Shown piece after piece: positions 1 through 8,175 of a stretch of 34,924 bases of DNA. A program made the position numbers and the translations under genes. The notes beneath the pieces were generated by a model. The model worked only from the letters and a program-made list of their open reading frames with translations, was not told where the DNA came from and did not search any database. How positions within the stretch are numbered: the stretch's first letter is position 1; every line of letters starts with the position of its first letter. Source of the DNA: a virus; IMG/VR virus record IMGVR_UViG_3300009515_000011, positions 1-34,924 of that record; one strand, written 5' to 3'.

Positions 1-268
1 CCCTCCGGGCTGATGCCGAGGAGCCAATCGTCGGCGCCGTCACAAGGATGTGCTCCGCCTTTCCGGTTGTCGCTGGTACGAATGCCACGGCCCAGCCATC
101 GCTCGCCGGGTCCGTCAATGTGAACTGGGAGACGTTCGCATGGTTCCAGGAGAACAGAACCTGATATTCGCCCAAGTCCACAGCTGCCACCGAATCGTCG
201 ACATACTTCTTGGTCGAAGACTCTTGGTCTATCTGCGGCGCAGGAGTGCTCTGGTGTGCAAGCCTCAT
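1..268 (-). CDS. Tail fibre-like protein, N-terminal part (cut by window edge)
   Basis: The first 89 codons of a gene that runs off the left edge. The ATG at 268 overlaps the stop of the upstream glycosyltransferase gene as ATGA, which fixes the start and suggests translational coupling. The product begins MRLAHQSTP and continues with TKKYVDDSV, a sequence style common near the N-terminus of phage tail fibre and receptor-binding proteins. The xLxHQ opening is shared with the proteins starting at 8625, 11070 and 13224, so it probably belongs to the same set of distal tail proteins. The visible remainder is beta-rich with no recognised catalytic motif. Role as a fibre or adhesin is inferred from position and the shared leader; the missing C-terminus prevents a firmer call. 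Confidence 0.7.
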   Translation of the reverse strand, partial: MRLAHQSTPAPQIDQESSTKKYVDDSVAAVDLGEYQVLFSWNHANVSQFTLTDPASDGWAVAFVPATTGKAEHILVTAPTIGSSASARR

Positions 269-1698
269 GGAATGGCCCCTAGTCTATACCCTGATTGACG
301 AACCTGTCTTGCTGCCTCCAGCACGTCATCCCATGCCATCAGAAGCTTGCCATACTGCCTCGTCGCAAACCTTGTGATGTCCGCAGCAGCTTCGAGGCCG
401 TATCTTTCGCCAAGCTGCATCTCGACTGGGATTGAGTACCGCCCCTTGTCCTTGGCTCGCTCTATCGCGCGTAGAGCATTGTTTAGTGCAGACGGGTCTT
501 TGGCCTTGCTTGCTGCCTTCTCGATGACAGGGATGAGTTGCTGACGCCTCTGTTGGGCCACGAAGCCCAAGAACCCAGTGAAGTGCTTGAGTCCGCTCTC
601 TGCCTCGTTAAGAAGTCGTCGGCCGACTTCGCTCAGGGGCGTTCCTGCTGGAAGCTGCCCAACCACATAGCTAATTAGCTGGGGTAGGTGGACCTCTTCC
701 AGTCCGAAGTACTTAACCGCCTTGTCATAGCTACGCTCCTCAGGAGGATCGTGCCTCATTGCCCATGGAAGATGGGCAACCATCGATCCAGGACATGAGC
801 AAGCCATTAGCGCCCCGGTCAATGACTCGCCACCCAGTGTGTGCTCGTTGGATGACGTAGGCAGGCACGGCGGAATGCCATCGCGATTATCAAATGCAAC
901 AGGCTGTGAAGCACAAAACACCGTCGACGACAACACCACTTCCGGTGGCGCTCTGAACACATCTCGCGTAACCCCTGAATACCCGAGAACGGAAAAGTAC
1001 AAAGAGCTAGGGATGCCAGCATCGCCGACGGTTCCCGCCTGCACCGCGCGCACTACTCCGCCATCGGTTGGATAGCCACGAACCTGTCGCCACTTCAGCT
1101 TCATGCATCCCGCCGACGTGAGCCCAAGGGTCTCCTCGAACAGCGCGAGCACGTCCTGATTCCAGGCAAACTGAGTCCGACTGAATGACTCTTCCTTCGT
1201 CGAGAAGAAAGAGACACTGGTTGGATCGTTCGCATAGGGCAACGATCCACCACTCCGCAAGAAACGCACTGTTCGTTGCCCACCAGGCGTTCCAGCCACC
1301 TCGCATACCATGTCGTCGTCTACACTGAGAAAGCAGTCCCCAAGCGTGTGTAAGATCGCAGCATTTCGCGTACCTCCCACAGGACATTCAAGCCCCGGAA
1401 CTCCGCGAAGAGCAAAAAATGCCAGCCTGCGCGGCACGCCCCTCTGTGAGAGACGAGCAATGAATGAGTCCACCTCTCGGTCAACGGCGTAGTAAACGCG
1501 AAGCCTGTACTTGTCGTACAGGTCTCTGATGGCCTTCTTGTTCTGCCCCCTGATCTGATGAGTGCTCGACTTATCAAGCACAAAAAAGTCAACATCCCTG
1601 CCGTGAAGCTTGGCATTGACCATATGGCTACGCAGTGCCCGCTTGAAACTCTCTGGTCGGTCCTTTGTGGGAACCGCTATGGTTGCAATTCCTGCCAT
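265..1698 (-). CDS. GT-A family glycosyltransferase-like protein
   Basis: A 477-residue protein. The N-terminus IAVPTKDRPESFKRAL (residues 6-21) has the look of the beta1-loop-helix of GT-A (family 2-like) glycosyltransferases. Residues 109-133 carry GGTRNAAILHTLG followed by SVDDDM, matching the conserved RN helix and the acidic DxD metal/nucleotide-sugar motif (D127-D129). The C-terminal third is helical and not assigned. The expected role is transfer of a sugar from an activated donor, in the host cytoplasm. The acceptor is unknown; the location between fibre genes suggests a virion protein, but host surface glycan is also possible. The start at 1698 lies 2 bases past the stop of the LamG gene and has a weak ribosome binding site. 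The stop overlaps the next ATG. Family assignment is fairly secure; the acceptor is inference. Confidence 0.7.
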   Translation of the reverse strand: MAGIATIAVPTKDRPESFKRALRSHMVNAKLHGRDVDFFVLDKSSTHQIRGQNKKAIRDLYDKYRLRVYYAVDREVDSFIARLSQRGVPRRLAFFALRGVPGLECPVGGTRNAAILHTLGDCFLSVDDDMVCEVAGTPGGQRTVRFLRSGGSLPYANDPTSVSFFSTKEESFSRTQFAWNQDVLALFEETLGLTSAGCMKLKWRQVRGYPTDGGVVRAVQAGTVGDAGIPSSLYFSVLGYSGVTRDVFRAPPEVVLSSTVFCASQPVAFDNRDGIPPCLPTSSNEHTLGGESLTGALMACSCPGSMVAHLPWAMRHDPPEERSYDKAVKYFGLEEVHLPQLISYVVGQLPAGTPLSEVGRRLLNEAESGLKHFTGFLGFVAQQRRQQLIPVIEKAASKAKDPSALNNALRAIERAKDKGRYSIPVEMQLGERYGLEAAADITRFATRQYGKLLMAWDDVLEAARQVRQSGYRLGAIP

Positions 1699-1700
1699 AG

Positions 1701-2903
1701 CTACTGGCAGATCACCGCCGAAACAACGATGTTGGTCAGAGGGCCAGGGCCAGTGTAGTTGCTACCGAACTCATCAATGAGCGTGGACCTCCAGTACACT
1801 TCTCGCGACAGCGTAGTATCTGTTGCCCTCATGCGATAGATAAAAGCCGCCTGCTGAGCCGTGCCGGACAACTGCTCAAGTATCCCGTTGACAGCGTCGA
1901 ACGCGAAATCGCTGAAGTACGGCATGTCCTGGGGAAGTGTTCCGCCCTGCAGATCGCTGTTCAATCCGCCAGGATGCACATCCTGAAACCCTTCACCGCT
2001 GAAGTACGGCATGTCCTGGGGGAGTGTTCCGCCCTGCAGGCCTGTAACGATCGCCCCGTTGGTGGCGTCGGCAGAGTCCGACGATGCCGGTGCTGCGGTA
2101 GCTGGTCCGTTTATGTCCGCCCTGGCATCTACCTCCCCCGTGTCAAGCATGATCCCTGGAGGTTCATCGGCATCCTCTGCGATTGGCCCGTTCGTCTCCA
2201 AGTAAGTGTCTGGACCGCCGCTGCCTGTCCCGTGATCTATATGTCTCCTGCTGTTAAAGAGGCCTGTCTCTGTACCGACAGCAGGACCGCCCTTGTAAAA
2301 ATCGAGACCCAGAGTGGCCATTCCGTCAGAGTCCCTAAATATGAGCTGGTAGTTGTCTGAGATCTCCGTCCCGGTCCTTAGGTCAACCCACATTCGGAAG
2401 CTGAAAACGAGACCATCCACACCGTCGGTACCGTCGCCAAACAGGAATGATGTCCCATCCGCCGACGGAATCGATGAGCAATCCGTCCCACTCGTAACGG
2501 TTCCGTTGCCCTGGCTCACCGCATCGACGTACAGCTCAAACTGGGTAGCTGACGCGTTGCTGATGTCACAAACAACTGCCATGTGAACCCAGGTGGCAGC
2601 GCTGACAAGCCCGTTCAGGTTGAACGTGACTTCGTTGTGTTCATCTGCTGCGGGCCCCGCAGTCGTGACCTCCTGGATGTAGCAAACGAGGGTTGGATCA
2701 ACTGTGTCATCGGACTTGTAGATCCGAATCAACTCTCCACCGCTGGAGTGGTTCAGGGACCAAAAGAGCTGATCTTCACCATTGGTAAGAGACTCTGGCT
2801 TCCACCACCACTCTACGGTGAAGTCTCCAGTTGGGTGTACAGAGCCACCCGTCGGGTGACTAATGTACTGGCCACTGGAGCGCTCATAGTCTGCTGACGG
2901 CAT
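1701..2903 (-). CDS. LamG/concanavalin-like tail adhesin
   Basis: A 400-residue protein. Residues 1-210 look like a LamG/concanavalin A-like jelly roll: DFTVEWWWKPESL, a central ATWVHMAVVCD strand and a later FSFRMWVD strand are the usual landmarks of Laminin_G_3-type domains, which often bind glycans in phage tails. A proline/aspartate/alanine-rich linker follows, then two copies of LQGGTLPQDMPYFS (29 residues apart) that come from a 43-base DNA repeat. The C-terminal block (YRMRATDTTL to TGPGPLTNIVV) is homologous to the C-terminus of the protein at 6175-7101, so the two share a terminal module. No signal peptide or catalytic motif is visible. It is most likely a receptor-binding or decorating protein of the distal tail. 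Confidence 0.7.
   Translation of the reverse strand: MPSADYERSSGQYISHPTGGSVHPTGDFTVEWWWKPESLTNGEDQLFWSLNHSSGGELIRIYKSDDTVDPTLVCYIQEVTTAGPAADEHNEVTFNLNGLVSAATWVHMAVVCDISNASATQFELYVDAVSQGNGTVTSGTDCSSIPSADGTSFLFGDGTDGVDGLVFSFRMWVDLRTGTEISDNYQLIFRDSDGMATLGLDFYKGGPAVGTETGLFNSRRHIDHGTGSGGPDTYLETNGPIAEDADEPPGIMLDTGEVDARADINGPATAAPASSDSADATNGAIVTGLQGGTLPQDMPYFSGEGFQDVHPGGLNSDLQGGTLPQDMPYFSDFAFDAVNGILEQLSGTAQQAAFIYRMRATDTTLSREVYWRSTLIDEFGSNYTGPGPLTNIVVSAVICQ
1910..1952 (-). repeat. 43-base direct repeat, copy 1
   Basis: Inside the LamG gene. It matches bases 1997-2039 with one visible mismatch and encodes LQGGTLPQDMPYFS. The two copies start 87 bases apart, a multiple of three, so the reading frame is kept. 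Confidence 0.9.
1997..2039 (-). repeat. 43-base direct repeat, copy 2
   Basis: Partner of the repeat at 1910-1952, with a single base difference. Near identity at DNA level points to a recent in-frame duplication of an 87-base (29-residue) unit. Confidence 0.9.
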
Positions 2904-2909
2904 AGGAAC

Positions 2910-4208
2910 CTACGACAGAACCGGCACTGACCCATCCCAGGGGATGACAATGTCCTGAAGCACAAGGAATTGCCTACTGGAATCCGCCGGAATCGTCTGC
3001 CCCGGCAGCATGGATGTTGACACCCACCACATGTCCTTGATCTGCCCAATGCGACCGCGCGACGACAGCTGCAGGCAGGCAATACCCATCGGGAACATCG
3101 GCCACTCACCAGTCAGCTCATTCACCACGGTCAGGTTCTGACCGTTCGCGGACGAAATGAATCCCTCCGATGTCAGGTACAGGACGGGTACGTGCCGGTC
3201 GGCCACACCCGTAATCCCTGACGGAATCCGGCTTCCGGTGCAGTGAGCTGAGTCGTTGAACACTCCGTACGTTGCGCGGTTGGCGAGACTTCCCGACTTG
3301 CTCATGACAGAGATGTAGGCGTCCTCTATGGAAGACCAAACCGGGTGGGGCTCCTTGACCTTCTCGTCAAACCAAATCATGGGAACGGTGCCGTTGACAG
3401 CCCCGATAACCCTTGTGTGCTCCCCGTCACTGCTCATCATTACGTGCAAATTCGCAATGAAGTTCGTCCCCGCCGACGTCCCAATGAACCACTGGGACCC
3501 CGATGAGCTGTACAGCGTGTGGGCATCAGACGGCGACGTAGCCCCAGGGTCTGTGCGACTCGTACCCACGGGACTGCCGTCGAGAGAACCCCTTGCCAAG
3601 AACGTGTTCGGCGCCGTAGTCAGTATGAGCGTTCCGCGCCCCTGGTTGTTCAGATCGATGTCACCGGATATGCACCACTGTGTACCTGAGATTGTGTTCC
3701 TGAGAACGCAATAGGCATTGTTCCCTGTCGAGTAAAGGAAATCCGAGAAGGTAACCAGCCTGTCTACCTCATCTCCAGGGACGCCCAGGATGGCACTGGT
3801 GCCCGTCGTGTCCACAACCCATGGAACCACGGTGAAATTGCCACCCAGCACCTTGGCGCTCCCTGCAATCGCCTCGACGACAGCCGATGCGTTGACATAG
3901 TCCGCCGTCGTGGCGGTTGCCGCAGTGATGGTGAAGTCACCGTCATTGGCAGGCGAGGTCATGCCTCTGAGTCGCAGAGTCTTACCTACCATCGATCCGT
4001 CAAAGATTGACCCGACGTTCTGCACACGATACGTGGACCCCGACACAAGAGCGATGTCTCCGACCGCGTACTCATGGGCAATCGTATCTGTCAGTGCATT
4101 CTTGAGAGCCAGGGCGAACACCTGATGTGACGACTCGTAATCGTTCTTCGCGCATAGAATCTTCAGGTGCCGAAACTCCCATGTCTTTTCAAGTGCAGGT
4201 AGGGCCAT
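2910..4208 (-). CDS. MALP-type tail paralogue 3 (unknown function)
   Basis: A 432-residue protein and one of three paralogues in this cassette (with 4218-5558 and 7108-8169). All begin MALP(A/T)L(E/D)KTW and end with RQF...(I/V)PW(D/N)G; here the end is RQFLVLQDIVIPWDG. The middle has the shared MSSDGEHTRV strand (SDG/DDG followed by an R-hydrophobic pair). Residues about 50-125 hold a subdomain with TSPANDGDFTITA that is also in the 4218-5558 protein but missing from the 7108-8169 one. The sequence is beta-rich without a signal peptide or catalytic motif. The start is supported by AGGAGAG nine bases upstream, overlapping the stop codon of the preceding gene. I do not recognise the family; position and fold style suggest a distal tail or adhesion protein. 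Confidence 0.8.
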   Translation of the reverse strand: MALPALEKTWEFRHLKILCAKNDYESSHQVFALALKNALTDTIAHEYAVGDIALVSGSTYRVQNVGSIFDGSMVGKTLRLRGMTSPANDGDFTITAATATTADYVNASAVVEAIAGSAKVLGGNFTVVPWVVDTTGTSAILGVPGDEVDRLVTFSDFLYSTGNNAYCVLRNTISGTQWCISGDIDLNNQGRGTLILTTAPNTFLARGSLDGSPVGTSRTDPGATSPSDAHTLYSSSGSQWFIGTSAGTNFIANLHVMMSSDGEHTRVIGAVNGTVPMIWFDEKVKEPHPVWSSIEDAYISVMSKSGSLANRATYGVFNDSAHCTGSRIPSGITGVADRHVPVLYLTSEGFISSANGQNLTVVNELTGEWPMFPMGIACLQLSSRGRIGQIKDMWWVSTSMLPGQTIPADSSRQFLVLQDIVIPWDGSVPVLS

Positions 4209-4217
4209 CGTACTCTC

Positions 4218-5558
4218 CTAGCCATTCAACTGGGGCAAGCTTCCGTTCCACGGAACAACCATATGCCCAAGCTTGAGGAATTGACGGGATGTGTTGTTTG
4301 GGAAAGTGGCGCCCTGGTTTGGCGGACGGGAGATTTGGTCATTGACGAACCAAACATCTGACATCCGTCCGTGTCTCCCACGGTAGCCGACCGTCGTTGC
4401 GGCTAGTCCGATATTGAAGAACGGGAACTCGTCGTCGAGATCGCTCGGGTGATCTGGGAACTGTTCCGCAAGCATCCCTGACCCAAGCATCTCCTGGGTC
4501 ATATAGAGTGCCGCAAAATGCGGCCCCGTGGTCGCCGCATCCTTGTCAAGCGTCGCCCTCAGCTGTGCGCTGTCGTTCCACACACCGTGCGTCATGACGT
4601 TGCTGTCCGTAGCCTTCTCCCACGTCATGACATTCTGGCTGCCGTTCCATACGATCAGCGGCCCTGCCGTGATCGGATCCTTCGCCCTGTCGCAGAGAAA
4701 GAACTGCCCCACTCGACCCTGGGTGGCCAGGAACAGTCTGGTGTCCTCTCCGTCGTCGGAAATCATCACATTCCCAAACCAGACCTGGTTACTCACGCTG
4801 CCGTCCCCAAGCCATCTGTCACGGTCCTGAACAGTCACCTCATCAACTGCAGTCGGCCTGGAGTTCGTCCCGCCGCCGGTGAATCCAAGCTCAGGAGACA
4901 CGTAAACGCTGGCATCCCAAAAATCCTCATTCGAGAACGTGGAATAGTGCTCCAACAACAACTCAGCGCCGGTGATCTCGTTCTGCCACACGAACCAGGA
5001 ACGGTTGCCGCCCGTAGAGGTAGAGCCCTGCAGATCGCTGGTAGTCAGCCAGCGATCACGACCATCCATGGCCGCCCCCTTGCCTGTACTGCCCGCACCG
5101 GACCCCTTGCAAATCCAGGATGACCCAACGCCACCCGAGCCGCCCGAGAACTGCGCGTTGAAGACTTTGTAGCTGCCGGAAAATGCTTCGGCCACACCTG
5201 AGGCATTGGAGTACCGGATCGTATTGGTCCCTGGCACAGCCGTGATAGCGAACTTGCCATCATTGGCGGGCGAAGTGGCTCCAATGATTTCGATCGTTCT
5301 ACCAATCAGAGACGCATCAAAATCTGGCGAGGCCCCAAATGGGTCAATAGCAGCTTGCTCTGTGGCAACCAGCTCATAGGTCACGCCTGCAACGATCTCA
5401 TTGATGGTTCCGTCTAGCCCATGATGGGTCTGTCCCATGAGCAGATTCTTGACTGCCAGGGACAGCTGTGCACCGGCGGTCTCATCATTCGTCGTCGACA
5501 CCACCCAGCGCCTATTGACATCGAACTCCCAGGTCTTTTCTAGTGCAGGCAGCGCCAT
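4218..5558 (-). CDS. MALP-type tail paralogue 2 (unknown function)
   Basis: A 446-residue protein, the longest of the three MALP paralogues. It opens MALPALEKTWEF, identical over 12 residues to the 2910-4208 product, and ends RQFLKLGHMVVPWNG. Residues about 60-135 contain the TSPANDGKFAITA subdomain shared with the 2910-4208 protein. A further shared strand reads MISDDGEDTRLF. The sequence is glycine- and tryptophan-rich and beta-type, without signal peptide or enzymatic motif. The start has GGAG about 11 bases upstream. It most likely arose by gene duplication next to its neighbour and forms part of the distal tail. The molecular function is unknown. Confidence 0.8.
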   Translation of the reverse strand: MALPALEKTWEFDVNRRWVVSTTNDETAGAQLSLAVKNLLMGQTHHGLDGTINEIVAGVTYELVATEQAAIDPFGASPDFDASLIGRTIEIIGATSPANDGKFAITAVPGTNTIRYSNASGVAEAFSGSYKVFNAQFSGGSGGVGSSWICKGSGAGSTGKGAAMDGRDRWLTTSDLQGSTSTGGNRSWFVWQNEITGAELLLEHYSTFSNEDFWDASVYVSPELGFTGGGTNSRPTAVDEVTVQDRDRWLGDGSVSNQVWFGNVMISDDGEDTRLFLATQGRVGQFFLCDRAKDPITAGPLIVWNGSQNVMTWEKATDSNVMTHGVWNDSAQLRATLDKDAATTGPHFAALYMTQEMLGSGMLAEQFPDHPSDLDDEFPFFNIGLAATTVGYRGRHGRMSDVWFVNDQISRPPNQGATFPNNTSRQFLKLGHMVVPWNGSLPQLNG

Positions 5559-5561
5559 TGT

Positions 5562-5783
5562 CTATGACTCCAAGATGAGGTTCGGCCAGGGTGCATCGAT
5601 TACAGACGCATCGTCTGATGCGAACAGCTCTATAGAGTGAACCGGCAAGCGGTTCTCATGATCCATGCCGTTGGCTGGATCGACAACCCAACTAGTGTAC
5701 GCCGCATCTGCGGACGTCGGGTCGTCAGCTTGGACATAGAAACGATCTCTCGCCATGTCAGTCACTCTATAGAGATTCGCCAT
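5562..5783 (-). CDS. Small conserved-looking protein, 73 residues
   Basis: A 73-residue acidic protein beginning MANLYRVTDMARDRFYVQ. It has a good ribosome binding site (AGGAGTGAACGG before ATG) and sits 10 bases after the stop of the 118-residue gene and 3 bases before the next gene, so it is almost certainly translated as part of the operon. The pattern YRVTD...DRFYVQADDP resembles a small beta-strand domain. No family was recognised. It may be an accessory or linker protein for the adjacent adhesins, but this is only inferred from location. Confidence 0.65.
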   Translation of the reverse strand: MANLYRVTDMARDRFYVQADDPTSADAAYTSWVVDPANGMDHENRLPVHSIELFASDDASVIDAPWPNLILES

Positions 5784-5793
5784 CCGTTCACTC

Positions 5794-6150
5794 CTAGCTT
5801 GCCAGCTGCTTCAGCTCTGGACGCTGCGTGGAGGCATCCAGGACTGCCCTTAGGTAGCCCAAGATCTGCATCGCACCACCCGGAGAATAGCCGCCAGTCG
5901 GCTTTTCCACGATACCCCTCATTAGCTCCCACTCCTCCTTGGTCAGCTGCACAACGTCGCCCTCATTGACGTCCGCAAATTTTTGCCTGAGGTCATTTGC
6001 AAGGAATAGGGTAGAAGCATCCACTCCGACCTTCGCGTCTACGAGGATGATGTCTCGCGCCCAGCCACTGAACCTCATCGTCACATCGGTGTCAGAGCCG
6101 TCCGGCTTTTTCAGGGTAATATCTCCAGGTATCTGTATGTAGCGGTCCAT
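5794..6150 (-). CDS. Unknown 118-residue tail-cassette protein
   Basis: A 118-residue protein beginning MDRYIQIPGDITLK. It has a strong ribosome binding site (AAGGAG) upstream of ATG and lies between the LamG gene and the 73-residue gene. The N-terminal half alternates short beta strands (ITLKKPDG, VTMRFSGWARDIILV); the C-terminal half is helical (EEWELMRGIV, AMQILGYLRAVLDA). No signal peptide, membrane segment or known catalytic motif is visible. The strand-then-helix layout would suit a small assembly factor or chaperone for nearby fibre proteins, but no homology was recognised and that remains a guess. Confidence 0.65.
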   Translation of the reverse strand: MDRYIQIPGDITLKKPDGSDTDVTMRFSGWARDIILVDAKVGVDASTLFLANDLRQKFADVNEGDVVQLTKEEWELMRGIVEKPTGGYSPGGAMQILGYLRAVLDASTQRPELKQLAS

Positions 6151-6174
6151 CTTACTGATCTCCTTAGGTTTCCA

Positions 6175-7101
6175 TCACGTGCCGAGGACCTTGTGGACAA
6201 CGATGTCCGTCACCGGACCTGGGCCTCCGTACTCACTCGCATCAGAATCTACTTCTGTTGACCCCCAATAAACAATAGAGGTGAGGGTCGTATCATTGCC
6301 TCTCATGCGATAGACCAAAGAACCGCCACCCCCCACCGCGCCTGACTCGTTCACAACTTGTGCCTCAAAGTAGTTCAGGTTTCCACCACTGGCGCCGCCG
6401 TCGACTGGCACAAGGGACGTGCCGCCCTGGAAGCCATGCACCTCGCCTTCGATAAACGTCAGACTGCTGTTAGTCAGCGTGTTGGCGTTCCCTGAAACAT
6501 CAGTAAAATCATTGTCAAGGCCGAGTCCGATTTGGAGGTTGGTTGCCGACGCAACATCACTCAAGTAGTCGTCGAACATCTCCGAGTCTGTGCGCTCATC
6601 GTCAAAGACGCGAACCTGATCGATGTATCCCCGATACCCATCATCGCCGCCTCCATCCAGGCCACAGATGGTGAACGCGGCTGCGTTCACACGCACCGTT
6701 CCCGTTCCGCCGATCGAAACCGCCGATCCAAGAGGCAGCCCGTCCTGGTAGAACTGAACCTCGGGCGTTCCACTACGGAAAACAGCCCCGACCCAGGTCC
6801 ACCTGTCGACTACAAGACTGAGCCCCGACGAAACCGCAGAGAATGTGGCCAGCCCTGATCCTGTCGTTGAGTACGTGAACCCAAGCTCATCAGAGGCATC
6901 CAGCCCAAGCATGTAAGCCCAGTCCTGGTTCTCGACGACGGTGTCGACCTTCCCCATCAGCGTATACGCAGAACCGATCGAGGTTGGACGTATCCAGCAC
7001 GACAGCGTCATGGACGCGGCTATGTCTAGCCCCGTCTGAGACGCATCCGTAATGAATGCGCCTTGGTTGTCAGCTGTAGCCTGTGCTGAATGGGTACTCA
7101 T
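6175..7101 (-). CDS. LamG/concanavalin-like tail adhesin
   Basis: A 308-residue protein. Residues 1-195 form a clear Laminin_G_3/concanavalin A-like lectin domain: MTLSCWIRPTS, WTWVGAVF, VQFYQDGLPLG and GYRGYIDQVRVFD are the standard strands of that fold, including the YxDxVRVFxxE ending. The C-terminal block (YRMRGNDTTLTSIVYWG to GGPGPVTDIVV) is homologous to the end of the LamG protein at 1701-2903, and FQGGTS resembles the repeat unit LQGGT there. AGGGAGCC precedes the ATG, overlapping the upstream stop region. The likely role is glycan or protein recognition at the tail tip. No enzymatic residues were seen. Confidence 0.8.
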   Translation of the reverse strand: MSTHSAQATADNQGAFITDASQTGLDIAASMTLSCWIRPTSIGSAYTLMGKVDTVVENQDWAYMLGLDASDELGFTYSTTGSGLATFSAVSSGLSLVVDRWTWVGAVFRSGTPEVQFYQDGLPLGSAVSIGGTGTVRVNAAAFTICGLDGGGDDGYRGYIDQVRVFDDERTDSEMFDDYLSDVASATNLQIGLGLDNDFTDVSGNANTLTNSSLTFIEGEVHGFQGGTSLVPVDGGASGGNLNYFEAQVVNESGAVGGGGSLVYRMRGNDTTLTSIVYWGSTEVDSDASEYGGPGPVTDIVVHKVLGT

Positions 7102-7107
7102 GGCTCC

Positions 7108-8169
7108 CTAGAAAGCGTTCTCTGGAATGGTGCCATCCCAGGGTACGGCGATGTTCTCGGCTACCTTGTGAAACTGGCGAGTACCGTTCGCTGGGAACGT
7201 GTCTCCGTTTGCCCGAGCGTTTGTCACTAGCCAGATATCCTTCAAGCGACCCTTGGGGCCACGGACACCGGCGCTGTCGGTGTCCCACATGGAAATCTCA
7301 CCAAACACGGTTTCGCCTTCGACCTCGTCCCCGACCCCTGGAACTGTGGCTGCATTCCAGAGGGATACATTGCCCGATGAATGCACGTAGTTCAGGTAGA
7401 CGAACTTGTGAAAGTTGCCTACGCCTCGTACGTTGTCGCTGCTTCCGTGAAGCCATCCATTGGTAGCATCGTGTGTCGATCCGCACTCGATTGCTTGAGT
7501 ACTCGTGGACCAAATGGATCCGTAGAGGTTGTGAGCCGCAGAGGGCGGCGCATCTGCCGCCTCCCCGATTGCCCAAATGGTGTAACAGACGTTGTTGTTG
7601 AGCATGAAGATCCTCAGCTCAGCCCCGTCGCTACTCATCAAGACATGGAAGGCGCTGTCTACTCCGTTGGACGTCTGTCCACCGGCCCACCAGCCAACCG
7701 TTGTTCCAATGGTAATTTCATTTGTCTCGTCCGATGCCGTCGGCGCGTCTGTTGTAGATCCGCCCGTGTAGTTGCCTCCTGGAGAGATGGCAACGCGAAT
7801 ACTTTCCGGCTGGCTATCGGCTGTCGCGTTGTTGTTGTTGTCCAGATCAATGAGGACCTGAGCGCTGCCCCCGTTCATGCCTGTATCAAAGACAATCCAG
7901 CTATGAGGATCTCCGGGGCGGTCCCAGATGAGATCTCCTGTGGTCGTCCACCTATCGGTCGCGTCCATTCCAGCCGCTGTCGAGTCACCGGACCCAGCCA
8001 CGGTCCAGATGCCGGTTGGAGTCGTGTCCCACGCAATCGGCGGCGATGTATTGGCCAGGATGTTCTTGAGATCCAACATCATGCTCTTGTGCCAGGCCGC
8101 ATTGACGGCTGTAGCTTGCTTGTTGTTGATGTTGAATCGCCAAGTCTTATCCAGTGTGGGTAGCGCCAT
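7108..8169 (-). CDS. MALP-type tail paralogue 1 (unknown function)
   Basis: A 353-residue protein, the shortest of the three MALP paralogues. It starts MALPTLDKTWRFNINN and ends RQFHKVAENIAVPWDG, matching the other two at both termini. The shared central strand is LMSSDGAELRIF. It lacks the roughly 75-residue SPANDG subdomain present in the 2910-4208 and 4218-5558 proteins, so that subdomain was either gained before their duplication or lost here. The composition is Asn/Thr/Gly/Trp-rich and beta-type. The start has AGGGA upstream. Function is unrecognised; a distal tail or adhesin role is inferred from context. Confidence 0.8.
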   Translation of the reverse strand: MALPTLDKTWRFNINNKQATAVNAAWHKSMMLDLKNILANTSPPIAWDTTPTGIWTVAGSGDSTAAGMDATDRWTTTGDLIWDRPGDPHSWIVFDTGMNGGSAQVLIDLDNNNNATADSQPESIRVAISPGGNYTGGSTTDAPTASDETNEITIGTTVGWWAGGQTSNGVDSAFHVLMSSDGAELRIFMLNNNVCYTIWAIGEAADAPPSAAHNLYGSIWSTSTQAIECGSTHDATNGWLHGSSDNVRGVGNFHKFVYLNYVHSSGNVSLWNAATVPGVGDEVEGETVFGEISMWDTDSAGVRGPKGRLKDIWLVTNARANGDTFPANGTRQFHKVAENIAVPWDGTIPENAF

Positions 8170-8175
8170 GGGTCC

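Noticed and set aside
7381-8163. Plus-strand ORF of 260 codons
   Set aside because: It is antisense to a MALP paralogue whose frame is supported by homology to two other genes; the antisense product has no recognisable motif.
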